Both the position numbers and the translations under genes were made by a program. A stretch of 64,000 bases of DNA from Melioribacter sp051488665 (GTDB taxonomy: Bacteria; Bacteroidota; Ignavibacteria; Ignavibacteriales; Melioribacteraceae): assembly GCF_051488665.1 (NCBI RefSeq), contig NZ_JBPSEG010000001.1, positions 450,743 to 514,742 of the forward strand, in the 5' to 3' direction. Below are positions 34,345-43,815 of this stretch, piece after piece; positions within the stretch are counted from its first letter, which is position 1; each line of letters opens with the position of its first letter. The notes under the pieces were generated by a model that had not been told where the DNA came from, made no database searches, and saw only the letters and a program-made list of their open reading frames with translations.

Positions 34345-37300
34345 TTATCTTATAATCGACAATTTACCGAGCGCACTCTTTTTAAATGAGCCGTCTGTAG
34401 TTTGTGCCACGACTTTATATAAATAAGTTCCGTTTGCCAATGAGTTCCCGTCCTCGTCTCTGCCGTCCCAGTCTATTCTCACAAAACGGTCCATAACCGA
34501 ATATTCGTCAATTTCTTTTATAAGCCTGCCTGCAACTGTATAAATTTTAATTTTAACGTCGATTGCGCTGTTAGCATTATGCTGGAACGTAAAAGTGGTA
34601 GACGAAGAAAAAGGATTCGGATAATTATACACGTTCCTCAGATACAATTCGTCGCTCTCGTTTACAACCGTAAAATAGACTTCAGTTTCGGAAAAGTTAT
34701 TAAAAACGTCCCATGCTTTTATTTTAATATTATGTTCGCCTTCGGAAAGCGAAGTAAATTTATATTTAACCGCGCCTGATTTGCCGCCCGAATTCAAATC
34801 GCCCACGAAATAATTCGTAAAGTCGATTGCGTTATTTTCGTCGCCGTCGAGAACGCCTTCGAGTTTATGCCCGATGCCCGTACCGGTAGTATTCAGCCCC
34901 GTTTCGTCGAATAATTTAACGATCAGAGTAAAATCGGGATTAACAAGATAAGCATTGTCAAATTCTTCGTTATCGAAGTAGATTTCTATTTCGGGACCTT
35001 TCCCGTCGTTAACAGCGTTCGGATTTGTTCCGCCGACTATCACGTTATTTGTATAACCGACCGCGTCGTTTTTTTCGTTGAATACGTAAGCAGTAATTTT
35101 GCCGTTTTTATTTTCGTACGAGATGTCTTTGGGCACGATAAATTCAGTATTGAACTCGCCGTTTTCAACGGACGCTCGTCCTCTGTATATCAATCCGCCG
35201 GGGATTGTAACAGTATAATTAATTTCCTCGTAGTAAACTTTCCGTTCGGAATCATACACGCTGATAATAGCTTCTCCGTTGAAATCGGAAGAAGAATTTT
35301 CACTAACGGAGCCTTTGATATTCACATTCCCGAGCGCGTTAATTTGGACTGTTTTACTCACCGGCGCTCCGTTAACCGAATCGACGCGGGCGTTTTCCGC
35401 CGGTATTTTGAGCCTCAATGCCGGGTCGCAAAACAGATGAAATTTTTCGTCGTTTACCGCCGTACGATTTTGTTTGGTAAGCATAAAAACGTCGCCTATT
35501 CTCAATGGTTTGCCGTCGGAAGCGCGCTTGAAAAGATATGTATAAAAAGTATCGTTTATTGCCGCGTTCGAATTTGCATATACAACACGAGCCGCCGTAA
35601 AGATTCCGATTGCGCCGGCATCCGGCATATTAACCATCAATTCGGTGGAACTCTGTTCGCTCATATCGTCGAACTTACCAAAATCGCACGTAGCAGCCGT
35701 CAAAAAGAAAAATTCCGAATTTTTCAACTGCGGAATTGTCGTGGCTTTTTCGAATACGTATTCATGAGCCCAAGTGTTGGGATTTCCATGACCGATATAA
35801 TTTGCAAGCAAAGTGCCGTTATTGAAAGCGTTAATTATAGCCTTGTTAACCTCCGGCTTTCTTCTGCCGAGCCCTGTAATAACGGTAGGATAAGCCACCA
35901 GATAAATCTTATTCAAATCGTAAGCTCTAGATATTCTTCTGAATATCAGTTCTTCCGATTGGCGTGTATGCAACGATCCGTCGTCGCCTTCGGAGGTAAG
36001 TCCGTCGTCGGCAATCATTGTTATTCTATAACGCCACGGTCCGGTAGAAGATTCGTTCTCGTATTTTCTAATTTTATCGATTACCGCTTCGGCGTCGGTT
36101 TGGGACTGCACAGCCAATCTGCCCGTCGCCAAGTCGACAGTTTTGTCGCTGCCGGATACTCTGGCATAATAATCGTCGGTAGAATAAGAATTAATTTCGC
36201 TGAGAGACTCAATAGTTTGATAAGTCGGCACAAAGTTTTTGTCCAGGTCTTCGGGCACGAGATTCAAATAGTCGTAGTCTCCGTCGCCGAAGAAAAGCAC
36301 ATAACCCGGTTTTGTCTGCCAGTTATCGTATGCATATTTCAGAAAGTCGCGTATTGAAGTCGGATCGAGCATGCCGCCGCTGAACTGATTCATAATATCG
36401 TCAACGTAGTAAATCGAGGTTGAAAGAGGATCGGGCGATTCCGAGCTTCTGTACGCTGCGTATTTTTCCGCTTGTTCTTTGAAATACTTATTTGTTATAA
36501 CAATCATCCGGCTGCCCGAAGTATTGCTAAGAATATCGACCGGCGTTATTTGAGCGCCGCCGGACGGACTCTTAAAAGCCGACGAATTGACCGCCATATA
36601 TTTCGATATTCTGTTTTCATTTTCCTGCGCTTGAAATCTTATTTCTCCGCCGCTTATAAAGGCTCCCGCAATCATCTTAACGTTGTATGGATCGGTCAGG
36701 TCGAAGGCAAATATATCGCTGTTGGAGAAGTCGGTAATTCTGTATTCAATGGTAGCGTTTGTGTCTTTTGAAAAGAAGATCAGGTAATCCATCGTAGCCT
36801 TCAGATACCTTTGATATTCAATTTCGAAATAATCGAGATAAACGCTTGCCGAAGTAATATTCGTATTGATTGTAAACTTCAGATTGCTTCTGTTATCGGC
36901 AAGCTGGTTCGAATATGATGCATTCCCTATACTCTGCATGCCGTATGTGTATGATAACTTGGAATTCAGGGGAATCGAACCCGTATAAATCAGCTGGTTG
37001 CTCTCCCTTACAGAATAACTTATAACTTCCGAAGACGTACTGATAAGTCTGAATTTGTAATTTATTTTCGCGCCGGGCGCCAGTCCGTATAATGTATTCA
37101 GATAGACTCTTTCCCTGCGCGTGCCCGAGAATACATCCCCGAAATACTCTCTGCCGGAAGGTCCGATTTTAACGCTGTCCCGGTCGTTAAAAACATATGA
37201 GAGCGTAGTGTTCTGCATATAAGCGTCGGAAGAATTGAGCGAAGATTCGGAGGGCATTCTTTTACCCTGATTTCCGCCGTAAGTAAGCCAGAAATAATTT

Positions 37301-38232
37301 TTTTTCGTGAACGGATTTTTGACTCTCTGAATGGCGCGGCGGCTATCGTTATATTCCCATGCTTGAATTCCCCTCGAATAGAACAATATATAATCGCCGT
37401 CGTTAAATACTTCGTCTTCCTCGCCTTTTATATAAATTGCATTTTCTTTAAAACCTGTCGATTCGTCGTCGATATTTTCCGGCAGCGCATATCCGTTTAC
37501 GGAATAAATTTTAATCGTTTTGGGATTTACTTCGGACAAATTAATTCCCATCGACTCGAGAAACGACTTATCAATTTTATAAATTCCTTCCTCGTTTGCT
37601 TCGAAGCGGTACCACTTGCCGGCAGAAAAAATCGGGACGTTTGTTTTGGCAAGTCGATTCCGGTTAATTCCCCAATTTCGGGCTACGTTCCAGTTTAGCA
37701 CAGAATATTGCAAGATGGAGTCTTCGACGGGAATTTTTTCACGGTTTGAAGAAGCTAAATTAATGCGCACCCTTATTCTTTTTATCACGTGAGTAATGCC
37801 GTTCTCGCTGTCAATACGGACGGGATAGATTAAGAAAGATTGAAAAGGTAATTTTCTGATTAATCCGTATTCTCCGAACGTAACGTATTCATTCTGAATT
37901 TGCTTCGGTAAATTTCCGGGATTTTTATTAAACGAATAAATTCCTTCTATCCGGTTTTCCTCAACAAACAAAACCTGAATCGTATTTCCGGTTTCCGCGT
38001 CCACTCCGAGTTTGAACTCTCTTACGGGCAGTTGTACAGAATCCGGATAAACTCCCGCTATGTCCAGGCGGACGTAATTTTTTCCGTTGTAAACAAAAAA
38101 GCCGGTGTCTTTTATTTCGGGGATGTAATCAAAAACAAACTCTGACTGAGTTGAACTCAGGATGCGGATATCCTGAGCTGCTAAAATCGACGTGAGTATT
38201 AAGAGAAATATTACAGAGAATTTTGTTTTCAT
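34345..38232 (-). CDS. porU: Type IX secretion system sortase PorU
   Basis: 1,295 residues. A signal peptide (FSVIFLLILTSILAAQ) is followed by a long N-terminal region and then a gingipain-like C25 peptidase domain (about 570-920). The catalytic His is H815 in NYIGHGN and the Cys is C849 in LTAATCDFGKFD. YVLFFGDGDYDYLN and the DDYYA segment precede them. The C terminus has an Ig-like domain and a sorting domain (NYPNPFSSSTTF, WDGRDEDGNSLANGTYLYKV). PorU cleaves cargo sorting domains and attaches the cargo to the surface. The dyad is intact. It is the first gene of the run that continues with porV. Confidence 0.95.
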   Translation of the reverse strand: MKTKFSVIFLLILTSILAAQDIRILSSTQSEFVFDYIPEIKDTGFFVYNGKNYVRLDIAGVYPDSVQLPVREFKLGVDAETGNTIQVLFVEENRIEGIYSFNKNPGNLPKQIQNEYVTFGEYGLIRKLPFQSFLIYPVRIDSENGITHVIKRIRVRINLASSNREKIPVEDSILQYSVLNWNVARNWGINRNRLAKTNVPIFSAGKWYRFEANEEGIYKIDKSFLESMGINLSEVNPKTIKIYSVNGYALPENIDDESTGFKENAIYIKGEEDEVFNDGDYILFYSRGIQAWEYNDSRRAIQRVKNPFTKKNYFWLTYGGNQGKRMPSESSLNSSDAYMQNTTLSYVFNDRDSVKIGPSGREYFGDVFSGTRRERVYLNTLYGLAPGAKINYKFRLISTSSEVISYSVRESNQLIYTGSIPLNSKLSYTYGMQSIGNASYSNQLADNRSNLKFTINTNITSASVYLDYFEIEYQRYLKATMDYLIFFSKDTNATIEYRITDFSNSDIFAFDLTDPYNVKMIAGAFISGGEIRFQAQENENRISKYMAVNSSAFKSPSGGAQITPVDILSNTSGSRMIVITNKYFKEQAEKYAAYRSSESPDPLSTSIYYVDDIMNQFSGGMLDPTSIRDFLKYAYDNWQTKPGYVLFFGDGDYDYLNLVPEDLDKNFVPTYQTIESLSEINSYSTDDYYARVSGSDKTVDLATGRLAVQSQTDAEAVIDKIRKYENESSTGPWRYRITMIADDGLTSEGDDGSLHTRQSEELIFRRISRAYDLNKIYLVAYPTVITGLGRRKPEVNKAIINAFNNGTLLANYIGHGNPNTWAHEYVFEKATTIPQLKNSEFFFLTAATCDFGKFDDMSEQSSTELMVNMPDAGAIGIFTAARVVYANSNAAINDTFYTYLFKRASDGKPLRIGDVFMLTKQNRTAVNDEKFHLFCDPALRLKIPAENARVDSVNGAPVSKTVQINALGNVNIKGSVSENSSSDFNGEAIISVYDSERKVYYEEINYTVTIPGGLIYRGRASVENGEFNTEFIVPKDISYENKNGKITAYVFNEKNDAVGYTNNVIVGGTNPNAVNDGKGPEIEIYFDNEEFDNAYLVNPDFTLIVKLFDETGLNTTGTGIGHKLEGVLDGDENNAIDFTNYFVGDLNSGGKSGAVKYKFTSLSEGEHNIKIKAWDVFNNFSETEVYFTVVNESDELYLRNVYNYPNPFSSSTTFTFQHNANSAIDVKIKIYTVAGRLIKEIDEYSVMDRFVRIDWDGRDEDGNSLANGTYLYKVVAQTTDGSFKKSALGKLSIIR

Positions 38233-38322
38233 CAGATTACTTATTTTTTTAGATAAACATTAAAAGCCAACAAAATTAAAGTAGCGAAAATTCTCTATAA
38301 TATTTCTCCCTGATATTTTTGA

Positions 38323-38360
38323 AGTCAAATTTATGGAAGATATTATCAACTTGTCAAGTT
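38323..38360 (-). promoter_or_regulatory. Candidate promoter/operator region upstream of porU
   Basis: The 170-base gap upstream of porU holds two minus-strand -35-like boxes, TTGACA (38352-38357) and TTGACT (38323-38328). The first lies inside a perfect 13-base palindrome AACTTGTCAAGTT (38348-38360). No clean -10 is evident at 16-18 bases, so the assignment is tentative. Confidence 0.28.
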
Positions 38361-38402
38361 TAAATGAAATATTTTCAGTGTGGAAAAATCGAGAACAATA
38401 TT

Positions 38403-38969
38403 TCACAAACCGAGAATTTCTTTGTTTTTTTTCATCGCGTCGATACAAAACTGAATGTGTTCGTTAAGCGGAACGCCCAATTCTTCGGCGCCTTTCTTAA
38501 TGTCTTCCCTGCTGACGGCTCTGGCAAAGGCTTTGTCTTTCATTTTTTTTAAGACGGATTTTACTTCCACCTCGTCTATCGATTTCGAAGGGCGCACATA
38601 CGTAACCGCAGTAATAAATCCGGCAAGCTCGTCGCAAGCATACAATGTTTTTTTCAACAGACTATTCCTTTCGACTCCCGTATAATCAGCATGCGAAAGG
38701 ATGGCATTTACAAATTCCTCATCGAAACCGAGCTCCTTCAAAATTTCCGCTCCTTTGTAAGGATGCTCCTCGGCGGTCGGATACATCTCATAATCGAAAT
38801 CGTGCAACAAGGCGACGTTGCCCCAGTACTCAATATCTTCTCCGAATTTTTCGGCATACGCCCTCACGCACGATTCCACTGCCAGAGCGTGTTTTATCAG
38901 GCTTTCGCTTTTTGTATACTGTTTCAACAAATCGAAACAATAATTTCTGTCTCTCATTTTTTCGTTCAT
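38403..38969 (-). CDS. HD-domain hydrolase
   Basis: 188 residues of a small HD-domain phosphohydrolase. The metal-binding order is H in LIKHALAVE, HD in VALLHDFDYEMYP, H in EEHPYKGAEIL and H in AILSHADYTG. The C-terminal half is helical and ends KKNKEILGL. Proteins of this type are found in many anaerobes and the substrate is unknown. It overlaps the stop of nth by four bases (ATGA), which supports the chosen start. Confidence 0.85.
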   Translation of the reverse strand: MNEKMRDRNYCFDLLKQYTKSESLIKHALAVESCVRAYAEKFGEDIEYWGNVALLHDFDYEMYPTAEEHPYKGAEILKELGFDEEFVNAILSHADYTGVERNSLLKKTLYACDELAGFITAVTYVRPSKSIDEVEVKSVLKKMKDKAFARAVSREDIKKGAEELGVPLNEHIQFCIDAMKKNKEILGL

Positions 38970-39613
38970 TTTGTCACCGTAATTTTATTTTTCGAAGGAC
39001 AATATTTCGATATCGAGCATTCGTCGCATTTGGGACGACGCGCAATACAGATATTGCGCCCGTGGCTCATTAATAGGTGCGTCGATAGAACCCATAAGTC
39101 TTCGGGCAACAATTCCTTCAACTTGAATTCAATCTTTTTAGGATCGCTCGTCTCGACAAATCCGAGAAGATTAGTCAGTCTTATGACATGAGTGTCCACG
39201 GCGATAGCTGGAATACCGAATGCATTCCCCGCTACAACCGAGGCGGTTTTTCTGCCAACGCCGGGCAATTTGGTAAGGGCTTCGAAATCCGCCGGCACTT
39301 TACCATTGTGCTTTTCTATCAATTCCCGGCAACAGTTTTTAATACTTTTCGCCTTCTGCTTGTAAAAGCCCGTCGAAAAAATATCTTTTTCCAGTTCTTC
39401 ATCTTTAGCTTTGATAAAATCTTCCGGCTTTTTATACTTTTTAAACAGCTTTTCCGTCACTTTATTAACACGCTCGTCCGTGCATTGCGCAGACAGGATT
39501 GTGGCAATCAGGAGTTGAAAAGGGGTTTTGTAGTTAAGCGCCGGTTTTGCGTCGGGGTATTCATCTTTAAGAATGCGGAAAATTTTTTCGGCTCTCTTTT
39601 TCTCTGATATCAT
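38966..39613 (-). CDS. nth: Endonuclease III
   Basis: 215 residues. Helix-hairpin-helix LTKLPGVGRKTASVVAGNAF contains the catalytic Lys; DTHVIRLTNLLG carries the conserved Asp. The C-terminal iron-sulfur cluster motif is C-x6-C-x2-C-x5-C (CIARRPKCDECSISKYC). This is a complete bifunctional DNA glycosylase/AP lyase for oxidised pyrimidines. It lies downstream of a tRNA gene on the same strand and is coupled to the HD-domain gene. Confidence 0.96.
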   Translation of the reverse strand: MISEKKRAEKIFRILKDEYPDAKPALNYKTPFQLLIATILSAQCTDERVNKVTEKLFKKYKKPEDFIKAKDEELEKDIFSTGFYKQKAKSIKNCCRELIEKHNGKVPADFEALTKLPGVGRKTASVVAGNAFGIPAIAVDTHVIRLTNLLGFVETSDPKKIEFKLKELLPEDLWVLSTHLLMSHGRNICIARRPKCDECSISKYCPSKNKITVTK

Positions 39614-39669
39614 TCCGCCTCAATTAAAAAGCTGGGGTAAAAAGGTCTAACTATTATGAAATTGATTCG

Positions 39670-39743
39670 TAGCGCGTACGGGATTCGAACCCGTGATCTC
39701 CGCCTTGAGAGGGCGGCGTCCTTGACCGCTAGACGAACGCGCC
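39670..39743 (-). tRNA. tRNA-Glu (anticodon CTC)
   Basis: The minus-strand sequence folds as a cloverleaf. The acceptor GGCGCGT pairs with ACGCGCT, the first pair being a G-U wobble. The anticodon arm CCGCC-CTCTCAA-GGCGG gives anticodon CTC, and the T arm CGGGTTCGAATCCCG is complete. The discriminator is A and CCA is not encoded. It reads GAG codons. Confidence 0.95.
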
Positions 39744-39951
39744 ATTATTCAGGCTCCAAAAATAAAATTTTTTTATATCTTTTGCCCTTCTTAAATTAAA
39801 TTTTATTAAGCATCGATATATCGTTAAAAAATTAATATCTTTGCTTTTGCTCTTTTTTAATAAAAACAGAAATTAAATGACAACAATTTGCCTTGATAAT
39901 TGTATAAACTGCGGTTATTTTTTTATTTCAAATGGGGGTTGAAAATCCGTT

Positions 39952-40785
39952 TTGAGAAAAAAACTGACAAATAAAGAACTTCAGGCAATCGAAGAAATAA
40001 AAAGCAAGGGAAACATTCCCCGCCATATAGCCATCATCATGGACGGAAACGGCAGATGGGCTAAGAAGAGAAATTTACCGAGAGTCGCAGGACACAGAAA
40101 GGGCGTCGAAATAGTTCGTCTTGTCGTTGAAGCTTGCGTTGCGCTTGGCGTGGACGTCCTTACGCTTTATACTTTTTCGACCGAAAACTGGCGCCGCCCC
40201 AAAGACGAAGTTTCTACTTTGATGAGACTCATTGTTAAAAGTCTTCAGACTGAAACCGACGAACTCAACCAGAACAATATTCGTCTTACTACAATCGGAA
40301 ACAAAGACATACTGCCGGACATTGTAAGAAACGAACTCGACAACGCTATTGCCAAAACCGCAGAAAATACAAAGATGACTCTAAATCTCGCTCTCAGTTA
40401 CAGCGGCAGGTGGGAACTTGTTCAGGCTATAAAGACTATAATCGAACAAGTTGAAAACGGAAAAGTCGATAAAAACCAAATAGATGAAAATCTGGTTTCA
40501 GACTTTTTAAATACCGCAGGACTGCCGGATCCCGACTTATTGATTCGCAGCGGCGGCGAATTCCGCATCAGCAACTTTTTGTTATGGCAGATTGCTTATT
40601 CGGAAATTTATATTTCCAAAGTTCTTTGGCCCGATTTCAGATGCAAACACCTGCTCGAAGCCATTACAGATTATCAATCGAGAGAAAGAAGATTCGGCAT
40701 GGTAAGTGAGCAGATCAAAAACAACGGTTTACTTAATATTAACAGAAATAATAATGGCGATAACAAAAAAATTATTGAAGCTTAG
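39952..40785 (+). CDS. uppS: Undecaprenyl diphosphate synthase (isoprenyl transferase)
   Basis: 277 residues with the cis-prenyltransferase signature IPRHIAIIMDGNGRWAKKRN (catalytic Asp), then VAGHRKGVEIVR, LTLYTFSTENWRRP, and the C-terminal LLIRSGGEFRISNFLLWQIA with YSEIYI. It makes the C55 lipid carrier for peptidoglycan and LPS. The start is a TTG; the nearest Shine-Dalgarno-like GGGGG is 13 bases upstream, so the start is less sure than the product. The 208 bases upstream, up to the tRNA, hold only AT-rich DNA with a TATCTTTG element near 39835 and no gene. The bamA start lies inside this gene. Confidence 0.95.
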   Translation: MRKKLTNKELQAIEEIKSKGNIPRHIAIIMDGNGRWAKKRNLPRVAGHRKGVEIVRLVVEACVALGVDVLTLYTFSTENWRRPKDEVSTLMRLIVKSLQTETDELNQNNIRLTTIGNKDILPDIVRNELDNAIAKTAENTKMTLNLALSYSGRWELVQAIKTIIEQVENGKVDKNQIDENLVSDFLNTAGLPDPDLLIRSGGEFRISNFLLWQIAYSEIYISKVLWPDFRCKHLLEAITDYQSRERRFGMVSEQIKNNGLLNINRNNNGDNKKIIEA

Positions 40786-43243
40786 TCTCTTTATTCTGGC
40801 GATTATGTCGTCCGTAATTTATCCGCAGTATCAAAGAAACACTTACAAAATTTTGGGAATAACAGTCGAAGGCAGCAAGACCGCCGACCCGAACACTATA
40901 ATCGCAAGCAGCGGTCTTAAAGTGGGCGACGATATAACTATCCCGGGCGATCAAACGAACAACGCTATTCAGAATTTATGGAAATTCGGCATTTTCGAAG
41001 ACGTGCAAATTCTTACGGAAAAGAAAATTGACAACGGAATTTTTCTGAAAATTATAGTAAAAGAATATCCCCGGCTCGAAAAGTTTGTTATCCGCGGCAA
41101 CGACGAATTGAGCGAATCGGATATAAATAAGGTTATTACGATTGTTCGCGGGCAAACTCTTAAACCTCAGGAAGTCCAACAAATAATAACAAAAATTTAC
41201 GACCTTTACGTCGACGAAGGACATCTGAACGCCAGCATCAAACCGCTCTATTTTAATTTTTTTGAGGCGGACACTTCCGACGACGAAATCACAATAACAT
41301 GGCAAAACAGAGACGACCCCGACGACTTTTACGAAACCACGTACGACCTGGAAAAAGCCGTTTCGATTAACTCTGTCGAAAGAATCAAACGCAGAACTTT
41401 AGTCGTCCTCGATATCGACGAAGGCGAAGAAGTTAAAGTGCGCAGCATCGTATTTAACGGCAACCGGGCATTCGACGACGACGATTTAATAAGCGAATTC
41501 GAAGAAACAAAAATCAAAAAATGGTGGAAATTCTGGTCTTCCGGAAATTTTAAAAAAGAGGATTACGAAAAAGACAAAACACTGCTGACCAAATTCTACC
41601 AGAAAAACGGATACCGCGATTTCGTTATTCTTAAAGATTCTATCTATTATACAAACGACAAGAAAGACCTCCACATAGTCATCGACGTTTACGAAGGTCC
41701 CCAGTATAAAGTGCGGAACTTGGTTTGGGAAGGCAATACGGTCTACGACGATAACGTTCTTTCGGCTCGTTTGGACTTTCGCAAAGGCGATATTTTCGAT
41801 TACGAAAAATTCAACACAAATTTACATTATAACGAAAAACAAACCGACGTATCTTCGCTCTACCAGGACAACGGGTATCTCGGATTTAATCTTCAGGCAA
41901 AAGAAGTTAAAGTTGCGGAAGACTCGGTTGATATAATTATCACCGTCAACGAAGGCAATCGTTTTAAGATAGGCAAAGTGGATATCCAGGGCAACGACAA
42001 AACCAAGGACAAAGTAATCAGGCGCGAGTTATACACCATACCGGGAAATTATTTCAGCCGCGCGTTAATATTGAGGAGTCTGCAGCAATTAGCCAATCTG
42101 CAATACTTTAACGCCGAAGAATTATATAAATCGGGTTTTGATTATCGACCGGCAAACGACAGCACTGTAAATTTGATTTACAAAGTTCAGGAGAAATCGA
42201 GCGATTACTTAAATGCTTCGGTCGGCTATAGCGGAGCATTCGGATTCAGCGGCGCAATCGGATTTACTCTAACGAACTTTTCGATTACCGAGCCGTTTCA
42301 GATGGGCGGCGGTCAAATTCTGAATTTCAACTGGCAATTCGGCGTGGGAAATTTTTATCGTACGTTTACGCTCGGTTTTACAGAGCCGTGGCTGATGGAT
42401 ACGCCCACTTCGGTCGGTTTCGACCTTTACGACACGCGCCAACGTTATGTTTACGACATGCGGCAGTCCGGTATTTCATTCCGGGTCGGTCGACGACTTA
42501 CGTGGCCCGACGACTATTTCTATATTCAAGGCGGTTTTAAATTCCAATACAATAACATAATTGACGGAGCCGGAATCTATCCCGAAGGTTTGACCAGGCA
42601 ATATACTCTGAGCACCGTTTTATCGCGTACGGATATTGACAATCCTATTTTCCCTTCCCGCGGGTCAAAATTCGCTTTGAATCTGGAACTCTCCGGCGGT
42701 CCCATTTTACCCGGAAACGTCGATTATTATAAAGTGGAATTGAACACGGATTGGTATAAATCGCTCTTTAACACGAACAGAATAGTTCTTTATAACGGAA
42801 TGCGGCTCGGATACATTCATAATTTGGGCGATTACAGAAACATTAATCCGTTCGATTTTTATTATATGGGCGGCAGCGGGATGATAATTGCCACAGTGCC
42901 GCTGCGAGGATACGAAGACAGAAGCCTCGGCGTCGTCAGCAGCGGAGGCAATATAATCGGCAGCAGGGTTATGTTTAAAAATACATTGGAATTGAGAGCC
43001 GCTCTTGCGCTCGAACCGATTCCTATTTATTTTTTGGCGTTTGCCGAAGCCGGTAATGTATATTTCGACATTAAACAGGCGAATTTATTCGACTTGAAAC
43101 GCTCTGTGGGCGTCGGCGCAAGAATTTTAATTAATCCGATCGGATTGATCGGTTTCGATTACGGATACGGCTTCGACCGCAGAAGCGTCGACGGAAAAGA
43201 CCCGCAGTGGATTTTCCATTTTCAGTTCGGACAAGGTTTATAA
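40754..43243 (+). CDS. bamA: Outer membrane protein assembly factor BamA
   Basis: About 829 residues. The start at 40754 gives a signal peptide (KKLLKLSLFILAIMSSVIYP); a longer start at 40706 would precede it. Repeated POTRA domains follow, visible as the recurrent glycine-turn phrases IRGNDELSESDINKVI, VFNGNRAFDDDDLI, VWEGNTVYDDNVLS and DIQGNDKTKDKVIRREL. The C-terminal half is a 16-strand-type barrel with the VGYSGAFGFSGAIGFT entry and PSRGSKFALNLELSGG. It inserts beta-barrels into the outer membrane. The protein ends in Leu rather than an aromatic residue. It overlaps uppS by 32 bases. Confidence 0.95.
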   Translation: MAITKKLLKLSLFILAIMSSVIYPQYQRNTYKILGITVEGSKTADPNTIIASSGLKVGDDITIPGDQTNNAIQNLWKFGIFEDVQILTEKKIDNGIFLKIIVKEYPRLEKFVIRGNDELSESDINKVITIVRGQTLKPQEVQQIITKIYDLYVDEGHLNASIKPLYFNFFEADTSDDEITITWQNRDDPDDFYETTYDLEKAVSINSVERIKRRTLVVLDIDEGEEVKVRSIVFNGNRAFDDDDLISEFEETKIKKWWKFWSSGNFKKEDYEKDKTLLTKFYQKNGYRDFVILKDSIYYTNDKKDLHIVIDVYEGPQYKVRNLVWEGNTVYDDNVLSARLDFRKGDIFDYEKFNTNLHYNEKQTDVSSLYQDNGYLGFNLQAKEVKVAEDSVDIIITVNEGNRFKIGKVDIQGNDKTKDKVIRRELYTIPGNYFSRALILRSLQQLANLQYFNAEELYKSGFDYRPANDSTVNLIYKVQEKSSDYLNASVGYSGAFGFSGAIGFTLTNFSITEPFQMGGGQILNFNWQFGVGNFYRTFTLGFTEPWLMDTPTSVGFDLYDTRQRYVYDMRQSGISFRVGRRLTWPDDYFYIQGGFKFQYNNIIDGAGIYPEGLTRQYTLSTVLSRTDIDNPIFPSRGSKFALNLELSGGPILPGNVDYYKVELNTDWYKSLFNTNRIVLYNGMRLGYIHNLGDYRNINPFDFYYMGGSGMIIATVPLRGYEDRSLGVVSSGGNIIGSRVMFKNTLELRAALALEPIPIYFLAFAEAGNVYFDIKQANLFDLKRSVGVGARILINPIGLIGFDYGYGFDRRSVDGKDPQWIFHFQFGQGL

Positions 43244-43273
43244 TCTATCAATAAATAAAATAATGAGGTTATC

Positions 43274-43804
43274 GTGAAAAAAGTATTATTACTTATTCTC
43301 TTTTCGGCGGCTGTTGCATTTGGACAAACACAGCCGTTTCAGCTGAAAGTCGGTTACGTCGATTCCGAAACAATTCTTGCTCAGTATCCTGCGGCTATCA
43401 AAGCGAAAAGCGATTTGGAAGCCCTGGTTTCAAAATGGAGACAACAGGTCGACAGCATGACTGCGGACCTTCAACAGGCTTATACCGAATTCCAGAAGCA
43501 AGCTCAAACCATGACACCCGAAAAACAAAAAGAAGCTCAGCAAAAACTCGTTGAGAAAGATCAAAAAATACAGCAATTCAGAGAACAAAAATTTTCTCAA
43601 CCCAACGGCGAATATTTCCTGCGTCAGGAACAACTAATGGCTCCCGTTAAAGAAAAAGTATTCGAGGCTATAGAACAGATTGCAAAAGAAGAAGGAATGC
43701 ATTATGTTCTCGACAAAGCGGGCGACGTTGTCGTACTCTATGCCGATCCGCAATTCGATATTACGTTCAAAGTGCTCGATCTTCTTAAAAGAGGTAAAAA
43801 ATAA
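43274..43804 (+). CDS. OmpH/Skp family periplasmic chaperone (copy 1)
   Basis: 176 residues: signal peptide (VLLLILFSAAVAFGQ), then KVGYVDSETILAQYPAAIKA, a long Gln/Lys/Glu-rich coiled coil, and the C-terminal strand part HYVLDKAGDVVVLYADP. This is the Skp/OmpH trimeric holdase that carries unfolded outer-membrane proteins to BamA. The start is GTG with GAGGTT upstream. It lies 30 bases after bamA and is followed 11 bases later by a second copy. Confidence 0.93.
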   Translation: MKKVLLLILFSAAVAFGQTQPFQLKVGYVDSETILAQYPAAIKAKSDLEALVSKWRQQVDSMTADLQQAYTEFQKQAQTMTPEKQKEAQQKLVEKDQKIQQFREQKFSQPNGEYFLRQEQLMAPVKEKVFEAIEQIAKEEGMHYVLDKAGDVVVLYADPQFDITFKVLDLLKRGKK

Positions 43805-43815
43805 AAGTTAAGGTT

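Noticed and set aside
35344..36357. A 337-codon open frame opposite porU
   Set aside because: Antisense to the catalytic domain of PorU, with no ribosome site and no recognisable motif.
39820..39850. Bacteroidetes-type promoter upstream of uppS (TATCTTTG)
   Set aside because: The -7-like element is present but no TTTG lies at the expected -33 distance; mentioned only in the gene entry.
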